A program made the translations under genes and the position numbers. This document shows, piece after piece, positions 25,395 to 36,543 of a stretch of 64,000 bases of DNA. The stretch comes from Epiperipatus broadwayi. Taxonomy: Eukaryota; Onychophora; Udeonychophora; Euonychophora; Peripatidae. The stretch's first letter is position 1, and each line of letters opens with the position of its first letter. The notes under the pieces are model-generated. The model did not search any database and had not been told where the DNA came from. It worked only from the letters and a program-made list of their open reading frames with translations. The DNA is taken from assembly GCA_028023455.1 (NCBI GenBank), contig JAQFVV010006740.1, forward strand, positions 304,161 through 368,160, read 5' to 3'.

Positions 25395-25402
<8 letters not shown>
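25245..25402 (-). repeat. Dispersed repeat, relatives at 49208-49360 and 49618-49712
   Basis: Reverse complement matches 49208-49360 along its length: CATTTACAACTGTCAAA, CTCCACTCAC, GACACCATCCACCTCAGATAAAT, ATTACTAATCATTT, and the TATAAACTTTAAA block. Lies directly upstream of the RTE copy. Confidence 0.8.

Positions 25403-25426
<24 letters not shown>
25398..25426. repeat. (AT)n microsatellite
   Basis: About 14 AT units at the 5' edge of the RTE copy; a similar tract is at 25207-25230. Confidence 0.95.
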
Positions 25427-25427
<1 letters not shown>

Positions 25428-25429
<2 letters not shown>

Positions 25430-26797
25430 TGCAGAAAGGAGTTTGCTTTAACGAGGGCTTTGTTCCTCGGGCCTTAAGGACCGGGGCTTCTGTCCACCCT
25501 CGTCTGTCGCAGCTGTTTTCTATGTGTTTTCATATATATACGAACTGGTGGGCTGCTCACCAACACCTTGCCAGTGTGGTGGTTTTTGGTTTTCCCGAGT
25601 TTAAGTCGAGAAACACCATGGTTTTCTTCCAGTGCCTGATAAGGCAGAATGAATGTTTGTGTAAATGATAAATATTTTTCCAATACATATATACAATTAT
25701 GACAGACAAAATAAAGCAGGCCCTTATTCCCAGGAGGCTGTAAAGTCCCAACCAGGCAGTTGGTGGCAGGGGGGGTGCTAAGAATCCCCTGATTGTGGAC
25801 CCAGGCTCCTTTGTGCGTTTTTATTTAGGTACTTACAACTGCAGATCACTTTCAAGTGAAGGAAGATTGCAAGAATTAGAAGAAGAATTGTCTTATATTA
25901 AATGGGACATTATTGGACTTTGTGAAGTAGAAGAAAAGTGAAGAAACAATTGATTTAAAAAGTGGACAATACTCTATTATAAAGGACAATATTGGAAATA
26001 CAAGTGGAGAGGATTCATTATAAATAAAAAGTGGAAGAACAATATTGTGGAGATTGATGGTGTATCGGACAGAGTTGCAAGATTAGTTATACAACTTAAT
26101 AGGATACCAAATGATAATTCAGGTTTATGCCCCAACAAGTTCTCATAGTGTGAAGTAGTAGAAGATTTTTATATGGATGTACAAAAGGCTTTTGATCAGA
26201 GTAAACAACATTTTAAAATTGTTATGGGAGACTTTAATGCTAGAATTGGTAGACAAATGAAAGATGAAATTGCTGTAGGTAATTTTGGTTATGGTAATAG
26301 AAATGAGAGAGGACATAGACTTGTGGAGTTTGCAGAAAAAGAAAAACTTTATATTATGAATTCTTTTTTTGAGAAAAATGTTAAAAGGAAATGGACATGG
26401 AAGCATCCAAATGAAGGTACAGCAGAATTGGATTATATTTTGACAACAGGAAATACATATTTCAAGATTGTAATGTTCTTAATAAATTTAACACAGGAAG
26501 TGATCATCGATTAGTAAGGTGTAAGTTACGTGTTAATGTAAAACTAGAGAGACAAAAATTATTAAGAAAAACAATATTTACAGTTGATATTCCTAATCTT
26601 CAGAAACATTCTAATGAATTTAAATTAGAACTTACAAATAGGTTTCAAGTGTTAGGAGATTTTGAACATGATTCAGATTTGAATGAAATTAATATGAAAA
26701 TAACTGATACACTTTTAAAAACTGCAACAAAGATAGCTGGTAGAAAAAAGAGCAATTGACTAATAAAATTTCTACTGAGACTAGAGAATTTATGAAG

Positions 26798-26800
<3 letters not shown>
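25428..26800 (+). mobile_element. RTE-type retrotransposon, 5' part
   Basis: A GC-richer untranslated leader (25428-25860, with blocks such as CGGGCCTTAAGGACCGGGGC and a CACCAACACCTTGCCAGTG block) is followed by an APE-type endonuclease frame. Sequence ends at about 26800 against an (AT)n tract, before any RT motif. The 3' end of the same kind of element in the same orientation lies at 28270-28640. Confidence 0.85.
25890..26758 (+). pseudogene. RTE ORF2 endonuclease domain, frameshifted
   Basis: The frame reads WDIIGLCEVR, a diverged catalytic glutamate region, at about 25905, a VARLVIQLNRIP block near 26070, then FKIVMGDFNARIG (GDFN catalytic motif) at 26212, VGNFGYGNRNERGHRLVEFA at 26273, WTWKHP and AELDYILT. 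After about 26457 the frame shifts and continues with TGSDHRLVRCKL, giving the SDH active-site histidine. The longest open part is 113 codons at 26173-26514. All main catalytic motifs are recognisable, but at least one frameshift and several stops break the frame. RTE-type endonuclease, by the FGYGxRNERG and LDYIL signatures. Confidence 0.88.

Positions 26801-26802
<2 letters not shown>

Positions 26803-26853
<51 letters not shown>
26803..26853. repeat. (AT)n microsatellite
   Basis: About 25 AT units replacing the middle of the RTE element at its 5' side. Confidence 0.95.
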
Positions 26854-26858
<5 letters not shown>

Positions 26859-27637
26859 AATAAAATATATTTGAATTATTATTTAATTTATCCACACTGC
26901 TGCTATTATTGAAATTAAGTAATATAGAATAACCATATCTGAGGGATTGACTATGTGCCCATAATGAACATCAGCAATAAATATTACAGTATAATTCATA
27001 TATTTACATAAATATTAAAGGATTTGAGTCAACAATAAGGATAAATACTAGAGTTCTAAAAAATAATTTAGGATTATTTAAATTAAAGACAGCTCAATTG
27101 TGGATAAGTTACTGTTAATACTTTATCCTTTACTACTAATTCTTTTTATCCTTATCTCTATTGTACTAAACAGAATACAGCTTATAACCATCATCAGCAC
27201 TGGACCTTATGATTGACTGATGTCAATACCAAATACAGGTGCTACCACAACTGTACTATCATTCATATATCTAAAACCAACTCTAGATTGTGGAGAGCAG
27301 ACAATTTTGGCAAAATAATATTTGGCAGAGCAAACAACAGTAAACAAAATTCTTGACAAATCTAACAATTAACAAAGCAATATTTATTAACAATTTAACA
27401 ACATAGTATACAATTTAATGGTAGGGTTTAAATAGTAAAATAATTTTATAAAGGACAGAGATTGACTGTTAATTGGTTATTTTAAATAAATATGTAGTGT
27501 ATATGACAGCTGATAGTTTAAATGTTATACTCCCCTAAATTTTACTTTTACTACTATTAAAAATCCCTGAAGTTACAAAGTCTTGATAATTTATTCTGGT
27601 TTGTGTACCTATACATCTTTCATATTGGCATCAACAA
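26854..27637. other. Stretch without recognised feature between the two RTE parts
   Basis: AT-rich, no RT motif in any frame; the segment is not a continuation of the RTE ORF. Confidence 0.5.
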
Positions 27638-27708
27638 AAAATAAATACTCAAGCAATCTTTCTCATATATATATATATATATATATATGAGAAAGATTGC
27701 TTGAGTAT

Positions 27709-27742
<34 letters not shown>
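27638..27742. repeat. Palindrome with (AT)n centre, plus second (AT)n tract
   Basis: Arms AAAAATAAATACTCAAGCAA + TCTTTCTC and their exact reverse complement enclose about 14 AT units (27665-27688); a second AT run lies at 27717-27742. Confidence 0.9.
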
Positions 27743-28196
27743 GGTCACACATGCAGGCTACTACAAAAACGAAGCTTAAATGTGATGTATTAGATCCAAC
27801 CATGAAAATAAACAAATAAGCAGTGACAATAAGTAGGTCTATTAATAATCAATGTTAAAAAGCAAAAACGTGTGCATAATCATGGGAAGAAAAGTTTCAT
27901 TACCCATTTTAAAACAAATGTCCATGAACATCTCAAGAGAGAACTCATAAGAAGGAAGGTCACTCTACTGATCTATTAACATACCAATAACTGTGAACAT
28001 ATGAAGTGTGAATAAGAATAAAAAACATATAAGAATAACTTCATGTGATATATAAATATCTAGGATCACTTTATACAATGCATGCACACAAATATCTATT
28101 TCTTTATGTTCAGATGCAAGTGTTTCAGGCTAAACAAGAAAACTGCAACAAATTTAAACAGCTTAACGATTTATAAAAAAAAAATTATGTACCCCC

Positions 28197-28197
<1 letters not shown>
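27743..28197. other. Stretch without recognised feature
   Basis: AT-rich; a short open frame running into the following (TA)n tract is not a gene. Confidence 0.5.

Positions 28198-28262
<65 letters not shown>
28198..28262. repeat. (TA)n microsatellite
   Basis: About 32 TA units, preceded by a C7 run. It abuts the RTE 3' end. Confidence 0.95.
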
Positions 28263-28264
<2 letters not shown>

Positions 28265-28269
28265 GATTT

Positions 28270-28640
28270 TACTCATATGTTAAGAGATGCATGTTAGGAG
28301 TAACAAGAAGAGATTGAAAACGCAATATATGGGTAAGAGGACAAACAGGTGTTACTGACCTCATTGAAAAAATTAAGTCTGAAGTGGAGTTGGGCTGGGC
28401 ATATTGCTAGAAAAGATGATAATAGATGGATAACTGAAATTTTAATCTGGATTCCAAGAGATTGTAAAAAACCCAGAAACCAGAAAGAGACCACTTTTGA
28501 GATGGATGGATGAAATAAAAAAGTGTGCAGGGATGATGTGGAGAAGAAAAGATAAAGATCAAAGAAGATGGTTTGAACTTGGAGAGACCTTCAATCTGCA
28601 TGGAGTGATAATGGTTGATGATGATGATGACGACGATGAC
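28270..28640 (+). mobile_element. RTE-type retrotransposon, ORF2 C-terminus and 3' end
   Basis: Translation gives WVRGQTGVTDLIEKIKSE, then a broken stretch, then PLLRWMDEIKKCAGMMWRRK, QRRWFELGETFNLHGV, the conserved end of ORF2 in RTE-like elements that carry a GHIAR and RWxDEIKK tail. It finishes in a (GAT)n-type run at 28617-28640, matching the tail at 3905 (minus). Several stops. Confidence 0.85.
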
Positions 28641-29632
28641 TTACATGTTAATGCTCTTAAAATATTCAGCAGCATTATTAATTATGAAATAAGAAAACAT
28701 TAATCCAATATATTTCTTTTAAAACTACTCTTTTAAACTTAAATTTAAAACTTTTCATTAAAAGTAGCATGAACTGCAATTAACAACAAACAGGGAAGTG
28801 ATTTTATTTAAATAAATCTCTCTCAACTTTAAAAGCTACACAAAAAGATTATTTTTTTTTTAAAAAAAAAAAACAAATCTCTCATGAAGAAAATAAAAAG
28901 ATTAAACTTTAAAACTAGATTTAAACTATCAGCTATATTCTATACTTATTAATATATTATTATAATACATAGAAATATAATAATACAAAAAATAGTTCAT
29001 AAAACAGACTACATTATAAATATAAAATTTTAAACTTTTAACATATATATCATTGGCTTATGGCAAATTGTCTTATTAAAGCAGTTCATAAGAAAAGTTT
29101 ATCTTAAATCCATTGAGAAGTTGATAAAAATAGTATTCTTTTTTAAAAATGTTTTATTAGATAAACATACATCTGCACAAACGTAAATAGAAATTTCTGG
29201 ATCTGATGCCATTGATTTAGTATAAGAGTTTGTCTCGGAATTGTTTTTGTCATAATAAGAAATGCATTTAATCGGATGTCATTTTTGAACGTAGCAGTTG
29301 GCTACTCAGCAAACAAGATTAAACATTCAATCGCTATAGCAATATATTGAAATGTGAATCTTATTTTCTGATATTTTAGCTGCTCATAATTTTTTAATTC
29401 GACCACTGACAGAAATTCTGAATATCACATGTTAAGCAAGCTAAGGTAATAAGCACAAATAACAGCAGAATAACAACAAAGTAGAATATAGACTGGAATG
29501 GAATAGAATAATTCTCAACTGGTCTTTATATAGTGCTCAATTTAATTACTTAGCCCAACCATTTTCCAAGAATATTTAAATTAGTCAAGTCAGTGATTAT
29601 ATTTTTAACTCATATAAGCCAGTAATAAATTA
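28641..29632. other. AT-rich stretch, nothing recognised
   Basis: No coding signal or matched repeat. Confidence 0.5.
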
Positions 29633-29970
29633 ATTTAATAGTTTTCATATATGTTTCTGTTTTCTAAAGTACAGGCTTTTACATACCTGCACTCCAACAT
29701 GCAATATATAGGGGTTTGAACTCAGACTTCTACACGATCCTCATTTATCCATGCTGTCTCATACTGCAGATACACTTGGTCACACACATGTCGTAAAGAT
29801 AAATAATCGTCATTCCATGTATTTTGTGCTAAACCACTACTCATCAGTTGGTCCAGATTATCATTTCCACACATGTAAACAATCAATGCTCAGCTTATAA
29901 ATGTATGAGATAGCGTGGATAGTTGAGGGTCCTGTAAAAATCTCAATACCCCTATATATTTAATAGTTTT
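29633..29970 (-). mobile_element. Palindromic hammerhead-family repeat with 13-bp flanking direct repeat
   Basis: The repeat ATTTAATAGTTTT occurs at 29633-29645 and 29958-29970 and brackets the element (29646-29957). Read on the minus strand, the first 50 or so bases (from ATAGGGGTATTGAG) are the reverse complement of the later segment ending near GTCTGAGTTCAAACCCCTAT; then comes the long end finishing with AAGCCTGTACTTTAGAAA. The ribozyme core CTGATGA is intact, but GAAA has become CAAAA, so this copy should not self-cleave. Confidence 0.85.
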
Positions 29971-30371
29971 ACCAAATTTTTAAATAGATCAATTGGGGGG
30001 GGGGGTTACAGATAATTGAGTATTAAAATCAAGAAGAAAACAATAATTGATTTTATTAAAAGTTTTTAATTAATAAAAATTAATTAATTAATGATTGATA
30101 AAAAGTTTTATAGATTAATTATTGCTCCAATAATATAATTTTTTTTACAGATATATAATAATTTTAGTTACAAAGTACATATTTTAATTTTTTTTACAAT
30201 TAAAATAATCTGGACAAACCTATTAATGTGTTTGCATATATCGTGCAAGCATTTATAAAACACAATTTAAAAACTGACATTAGTTTGTGCTTTGTCAACA
30301 CAAAAATATTTTAACATAATTTAGATATTGGGTTAGGAAAGATATATCTCATGATACATGTAAATTTGAAG
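29971..30371. other. AT-rich stretch with a G run
   Basis: G tract near 29995-30006, otherwise A/T-rich without coding signal. Confidence 0.5.
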
Positions 30372-30515
30372 AGTTTGTTTGTTTGTTATTTAATAACTCA
30401 GCAAACATGGCAATAATCTTGATGAATCTGGCCTGATTTTTTTTATTGAAAAATTACATAGACTCTGCATTTTTGACTTATGGTACCTAATTGTTTTAAA
30501 ACATTTGGTGATTTT
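30372..30515 (+). repeat. Dispersed repeat, relative at 24895-25050
   Basis: See 24895-25050 for the shared blocks. Confidence 0.65.
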
Positions 30516-30586
30516 ATGCAAATGCTAATATATACATATAATATTCAAATATAAATATATTATTTATAGTAAATTATATGTAATTA

Positions 30587-30920
30587 TAAAGGACTTGAAC
30601 TCAAACTTTCAAGCTCTCTACATATATGCACTCTATTCTTATACAACTGATACACGTGAACACATACATCTGAAAAAGATAAATGGCATCCAATATATGT
30701 ATTTCATACTGAACCAGCACTCATTAGTTGCTTCAGATCACCATCTCCAAAACATACACACAATCAGTGTTCAGTTTATATTAAGTTTCAGCATAAAATA
30801 CATATATTAGATATTATTTATTATTTCCACATGTATGTGGCCATGTGTATAAATTATAAAAGATAGAGTGCATAGCTGAGAGAGCTTGAAAATATGAATT
30901 CAACTCTCTTATAATTACAT
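30587..30920 (-). mobile_element. Palindromic hammerhead-family repeat, both arms present
   Basis: The left arm (from AAGGACTTGAACTCAAACTT) and right arm (to ATGAATTCAACTCTCTTATA) are inverted copies around a centre near 30750. On the minus strand the ribozyme site reads CTAATGA, GTGCTGGTTCAGTAT, then GAAATACATATATTGG. Helix II and III can form, but the core has G5 changed to A. Confidence 0.85.
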
Positions 30921-31084
30921 TAAATTTAGTATTGACAATATACTTACATTTGAATATTACATATTCAGCCTGTATTATGCCCATCCCTCAACTTTGCAAT
31001 TAAATGGTCATATTAAGATTTTATATGTGAAGGTCCAGAGGGATTTAAAGTAAACATTAGTATAACAATAATATTGGCAACAAC

Positions 31085-31355
31085 AAGAGCTTTGAGTGTT
31101 CCCTCATTGGATTTTCAATGACATGGATGACTGAAGAGTTGGAAGATGGAGAAGATTGAAGCTTGTCCATTAAAGTTTGTGGAAATATGTATGGGATATG
31201 GTGGTCTGTACTAACAGATGAGAGCTGGTTCAGCACAAAATATGAATATTGAAGATCATTTATCTTTTTCACAAGTATTTGGTCATGTGTAGCAGTTGTA
31301 TAAGATGGAGTGCATAGCTGTAGGGAGTTTGAAAGTCTGAGTTCAAGTCACTTAT
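31085..31355 (+). mobile_element. Palindromic hammerhead-family repeat, variant arm
   Basis: Contains GAGAGCTGGTTCAGCACAAAAT, AATATTGAAGATCATTTATC, GTCATGTGTAGCAGTTGTAT, GTGCATAGCTGTAGGGAG, TTGAAAGTCTGAGTTCAA in family order. The core reads CAGATGA and GAAA is lost. The left part shares a GAAGCTTGTCCATTAAA block with 19620-19640. Confidence 0.8.
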
Positions 31356-31399
31356 AATATATATAATATAAATTCATATAGCATGATAATACTAGCCAA

Positions 31400-31542
31400 A
31401 ACAACAAAAACAACAAAATTTTACTAAAATTCTTGCACAACCATGGTTGCATGCACCTATTAACAAATAAATCTTTAATTTGTTAATAGATAAAACAATG
31501 GTTGTGTAAAAATTTTAGTAAAAAAATGTTGTTTTAGTTAGT
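31400..31542. repeat. Imperfect palindrome, 38-bp arms
   Basis: AACAACAAAATTTTACTAAA and the following TTCTTGCACAACCATGG are matched in reverse by CAATGGTTGTG and a TTTTAGTAAAA block near 31497-31537; an inner pair ATTAACAAAT/ATTTGTTAAT also closes. Confidence 0.8.
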
Positions 31543-32711
31543 TTTCTAGTGTTATATAAATTTCTATTATGTATATATAATTATATGGAACAAACCTAAA
31601 TTTCATACATGCACTAGAAATAGGTACACAAACTCCTCTAGCAATAAACGTTTAAAAAGCATGGGTGATCTTCCCATGCTTAAAGCTTATTCTTAAGTTA
31701 ACTTAGAGCTTCTTGATGTTAAAGGAGCCATATTTTATAAATCAGCATATTAAATGTACTGGTTCAAATTATATATGTTTGTACAATACTTAATACTTAA
31801 AAATAATTGTTACAGGACTAATGTAAATTGGAATGACTAGATATTCCAAGCTTATCATATTTGTCTTCTCATTTTATTTATTATAATAGAATATTTTATT
31901 ATAAAAGAATGAAATATAATAAATCCATGTAATAGTTTTATATTAAATTGAAAGTCAAAACTGAGGGCTCATAATCATCCATAATTAATTAATATTTTCA
32001 ACAATAGTAAGTCCAAGAGTCCATTTTTTTAAAAAAAAGAATACCATAAATTAAACTTTTTTTGTCAAAAAAACTTTAAATAGGAGTATGTTTCATCACA
32101 CCATCATTTGTCATTGTTTAATGCCATAAAATGACAATATTTGAAGGGCAAAAGTTTAGTAAAATAATGTTTTTATACGATGGTAGTTTTAGGACTACAA
32201 TCGCAGACATACACAAGAAAAAGAAAATGATGTAAATGATATAATGAGTTCACTTAAAATATAGTATGTTAAAAATATACTGAAAGTAAATAATAAAAGA
32301 TTAAAAAAAGATTATAAACATAGCAAATAAAGCTAAGAAATAATAAAAATAATGTCAAAAGAATACTAATTTATAGTTAATTTATAATAATAAAATATGT
32401 TCTTTTTTGGAATTTTATATTAATAATTCATTGTATTATTAAAGATTTTTTAATAAATATACTTTCAACAGGTTAGATGTTTTTTTAGTTATTAAAAAAT
32501 ATATTACACATCAACACGTTTATTGTAATGTTCTATATGTTTATATATATATATGCATAATCATTAGAAACCAATCAACGTTTAGACAATGCCAATATGA
32601 ATAATAACAACAATTTCAAACTGCTGTCAAAGATATTATATATATAACAATAAAAATAATCAATATAACAATAATTAACTGTTATATACAATCGTTCAAT
32701 CTGCAGAAGTA
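31543..32711. other. AT-rich stretch, nothing recognised
   Basis: No coding signal. Short TA tract near 32543-32555. Confidence 0.5.
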
Positions 32712-32785
32712 ATTTCAGATAATTCCTTAACCCACCTTAACTGGTTAAGGAATTAACTGAAAGTAATTATACCACTGTATATAAA
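32712..32785. repeat. Imperfect palindrome
   Basis: AGTAATTTCAGATAATTCCT.. and its reverse complement around CCACCTTAACTGG; the inner arms AATTCCTTAACC/GGTTAAGGAATT are exact. Confidence 0.8.
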
Positions 32786-32931
32786 AGTTAATTACCATTA
32801 CATTTATTATTTTTATTGTTATTACAATAGTTTTTATTTAATGGACATTTTATTTGTATTATATATATATATATGAGGTATATAATTATAAAAGTATATA
32901 CTAACTCAAATTGTTGTAATATTAATTGTAC

Positions 32932-33289
32932 AATAACAGTATTGAACTCAGATTTTCACATGACCCACTACTCTCAGTGCCATCGCATATTGCTGACCCA
33001 CTTGATCACACACATATTGAAAAGATAAATAATCACCAATATACATATTTTATACTACACCAGCACTCATCAGTTGGTCCATTTGGACCAACTGATGAGT
33101 GTTGTTTTAGCATGAAATATGTATATTGGTGATTATTTATCTTTTCAACATGTGTGCGATCAGGTGGGTCAGTAATATGATATGGCACTGAGAGTAGTGG
33201 GTCATGTAAAAGTCTGAGTTCGAATCCCACCTATGTTGCATATATAAATGCAGAATTAAGCCTGTGCAATGTATTAATAACAGTATTGA
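32932..33289 (+). mobile_element. Palindromic hammerhead-family repeat, best copy, 14-bp flanking direct repeat
   Basis: AATAACAGTATTGA at 32932-32945 and 33276-33289 flanks the element. Arms are about 140 bp, nearly perfect inverted copies: TTGAACTCAGA..., CACATGACCCACTACTCTCA, a TGACCCACTTGATCACACAC block, a TAAATAATCACCAATATACA block and CATCAGTTGGTCC, meeting around ATTT at 33081-33084. Plus strand order is 5' arm, ribozyme (33087-33130), GGTGATTATTTATC, GAGTTCGAATCCC (B-box-like, 33215-33227), long end with AAGCCTGTGCAATG. The left ribozyme copy (minus strand, ending near 33076) has G12 changed to A, so only the plus-strand copy is intact. No protein. Confidence 0.88.
33087..33130 (+). 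ncRNA. Hammerhead ribozyme, predicted complete (type I)
   Basis: Core CTGATGA at 33092-33098, GAA at 33114-33116 with A15.1 at 33117, cleavage-site A17 at 33125. Helix I: ACCAA (33087-33091) with TTGGT (33126-33130), 5 bp. Helix II: GTGTT (33099-33103) with AGCAT (33109-33113), 5 bp including two G-U, loop GTTTT. Helix III: ATA (33117-33119) with TAT (33122-33124), loop TG. The cleavage triplet is AUA, allowed by the NUH rule. All conserved hammerhead nucleotides that I can list are present. Helix III is very short, as in retrozyme-type hammerheads, so activity may need a dimer. Folding was done by eye. Confidence 0.65.
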
Positions 33290-33691
33290 TAAAAGCTTTT
33301 TTAAAATATGTTTTATTTTCTATACTTGGCCGACTTGTGAATTATATGAGTTAGTGTCATAGTCAAAAACCACCTGAGCACATAAAATGATTGTAAGAAA
33401 GCTTTTCTCAATATGATTATCACATAAGTATATAAACATATTTTTATTATATTCAGAACTTAAATAATTACTTCTTAACGATAAAGAATACGTTAATATA
33501 TAATACATAAAGGCAGTAAACAAGAACGAAGAATATTTTATATGATAATTTATTTGAAATATAGTTAATATACATATGCACATACATAATCAAAAAAATA
33601 AGTAACAGTGATTTCCTAGTTATTATATTGACTAACCCTACTTACTGGTTTGTTTACATCATAATTAGATCATGAAAAGATTTAATTTAAT
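33290..33691. other. AT-rich stretch without supported gene
   Basis: An 87-codon open frame on the minus strand (33320-33583) lacks any recognised domain. Not called. Confidence 0.5.
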
Positions 33692-33727
33692 ATATATATA
33701 TATATATATTGTGCCCTTTTATATATA

Positions 33728-33760
<33 letters not shown>
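33692..33760. repeat. (TA)n microsatellites
   Basis: Two TA tracts, 33692-33709 and 33721-33758, separated by GTGCCCTTT. Confidence 0.95.
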
Positions 33761-33766
<6 letters not shown>

Positions 33767-34404
33767 TTTAAGTACTGCATATATTTTCAAATACAATGTA
33801 TATCATTATTTTGAACACATTTATTGGAAATTTATATCAATGTTTGCATAAATATAAATTAATTATTGCAAAACATTAGTGTATGACTTTTGAATAGGTA
33901 TGTAGAGCTTGGCTTAATGAAAATATCTGGATAATCAAAATACAAATTAGGATAATTAGTTATTCTTTATAGTATGTTTAAAATATATACGTTTATGTTG
34001 GATGTAATTTTTAGATTATAAGATAATTAATTGTTTATGAATAAAAAGGATTAAAAAATGAATATTATCATGCAATTTTTATATAAAGCGTATTACAGAT
34101 ATATTTGACTTTCATTAAATGTAAAGCCTATATCTAAAGACAAATGAAATAAAATAATTATTAATGAAATAAAAATTATTAGATAAAAAAAATTAAGTGG
34201 TTAATAGATTGAAGGTTCATGTAACATTCAAGCACATGAGAGGCTGTTTCAACTTTGATTTGGAAATATTTACTCTTGAATCTATCACTCTATCATTGAG
34301 CTAAACAAATGAGGATATGATTAACAGTAATTCATGTATTTACTGAAATATGGTTTCTGTAAGAAATGTGTTTTCTAAAAAACAATACATCTGTATAATT
34401 TATG
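33761..34404. other. AT-rich stretch, nothing recognised
   Basis: No coding signal. Confidence 0.5.
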
Positions 34405-35135
<731 letters not shown>

Positions 35136-35962
35136 TTATTACTATAATAGTTGAAAATTGTCTGCATATTCTGAAATAATATATTTTATTATATATACAT
35201 GTTTTAACAATTTTAATAATCCTAAAAATCAACAGACGTTATGCCCATTTGAAATTTATTATGCCCATTTGAAATTTATTTCTTTTATGTTACTTGTACA
35301 GTGAAATGAATGTTTTTATGGGCAAATGAAGATTTATAAATCATGTTATCAGGGGAAATTGATTTTATATATATATTGTACCTATATTGATATAGGCACA
35401 TATAATTTTATCTAAAATTATATTATTAAAATAATCGTTCATAAAAGAAAACATAAAATTAAACTTTGAAGAGTTTATTTCAGTTTGTTTTTGAAAAAGA
35501 TAAAAATCAAATAGTTTTCTAGCATTAGTTTTGAAATAAAAAGCTACAATTAATTAATCAAAAGGGGGGAGGGGAGTCTTGGTTTGAGAAATTAAACTAA
35601 GAGTTATAAAAGGAAGTAAAGAGTTTTTATTAGTATTCGTAAAAATATAATTTAAAAGGTTAAAACATACAAATCTCTTTTCATTCAAGTTTAATTAAAG
35701 AAAAAATAATGTTAAAACTAATATATGTGTGTATATATGTGCGAGTGTCAACAATAGAATAAATGTTATTATAAATAAATGCAAGTTAAAGAAGATTATC
35801 ATTAAAAAAACACGGCAATGGTTATTAATTAATATCAAACAACATTTTTGCATGGCTATTACTAATTAAGCAATCTTCCAAAACACGTTTATCAAATGAT
35901 TATCACTGGAATTTTGACAACAGATCTTTTAAGGAGATATTACAATGACAACACGTCACAGG
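35136..35962. other. AT-rich stretch upstream of a possible LTR
   Basis: Includes a 15-bp tandem duplication (ATGCCCATTTGAAATTT) at 35243-35280 and a G-rich spot at 35562. The LTR start, if real, lies somewhere here. Confidence 0.5.
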
Positions 35963-36511
35963 TATAAATAGACTTTTTTTATTGGACAGTTAGTCAGTTC
36001 ACAAATTAGTTGAGTGAGTGCAGTTCACAAATTAATTGAGTGAGTGCAGTTCACAAATTAATTGAATCAGTTGTGTTAATTATACCCAGAAACAAAATGC
36101 AGTGCTGAGAAGATTTTGGGAATTCACGCCTCTCCACAGCCTAAAAAGTCCGATGAAAACAGCAAGATCTGACCGTGAAATAATGTCAACGTAACAACTT
36201 AGAAAATTTCCGTCAGTATCTAATTGTCTCCAATAGTAATAATCGTGAATAATAAGGAAACTCATCAAGGAAATGTCCCAGCTGGCTGGAAGCATTCATA
36301 CTGGAAGAAACAACGAACAAGAAGAAAACAAAGTGTTAAATCTACGTTCAAAATCCTAGGTAAAACATTTGCTTATTTTCGTTTATACTGTAATAGCCAT
36401 TGCATTTCATTAATTCATGCGAATCCTCCAAGAGTCTAATTATATGAACTCGATATCATACATAAATGAACTATTGATATGTGTGTTTAAATTTCAAATG
36501 CTATGTAATAC

Positions 36512-36543
<32 letters not shown>

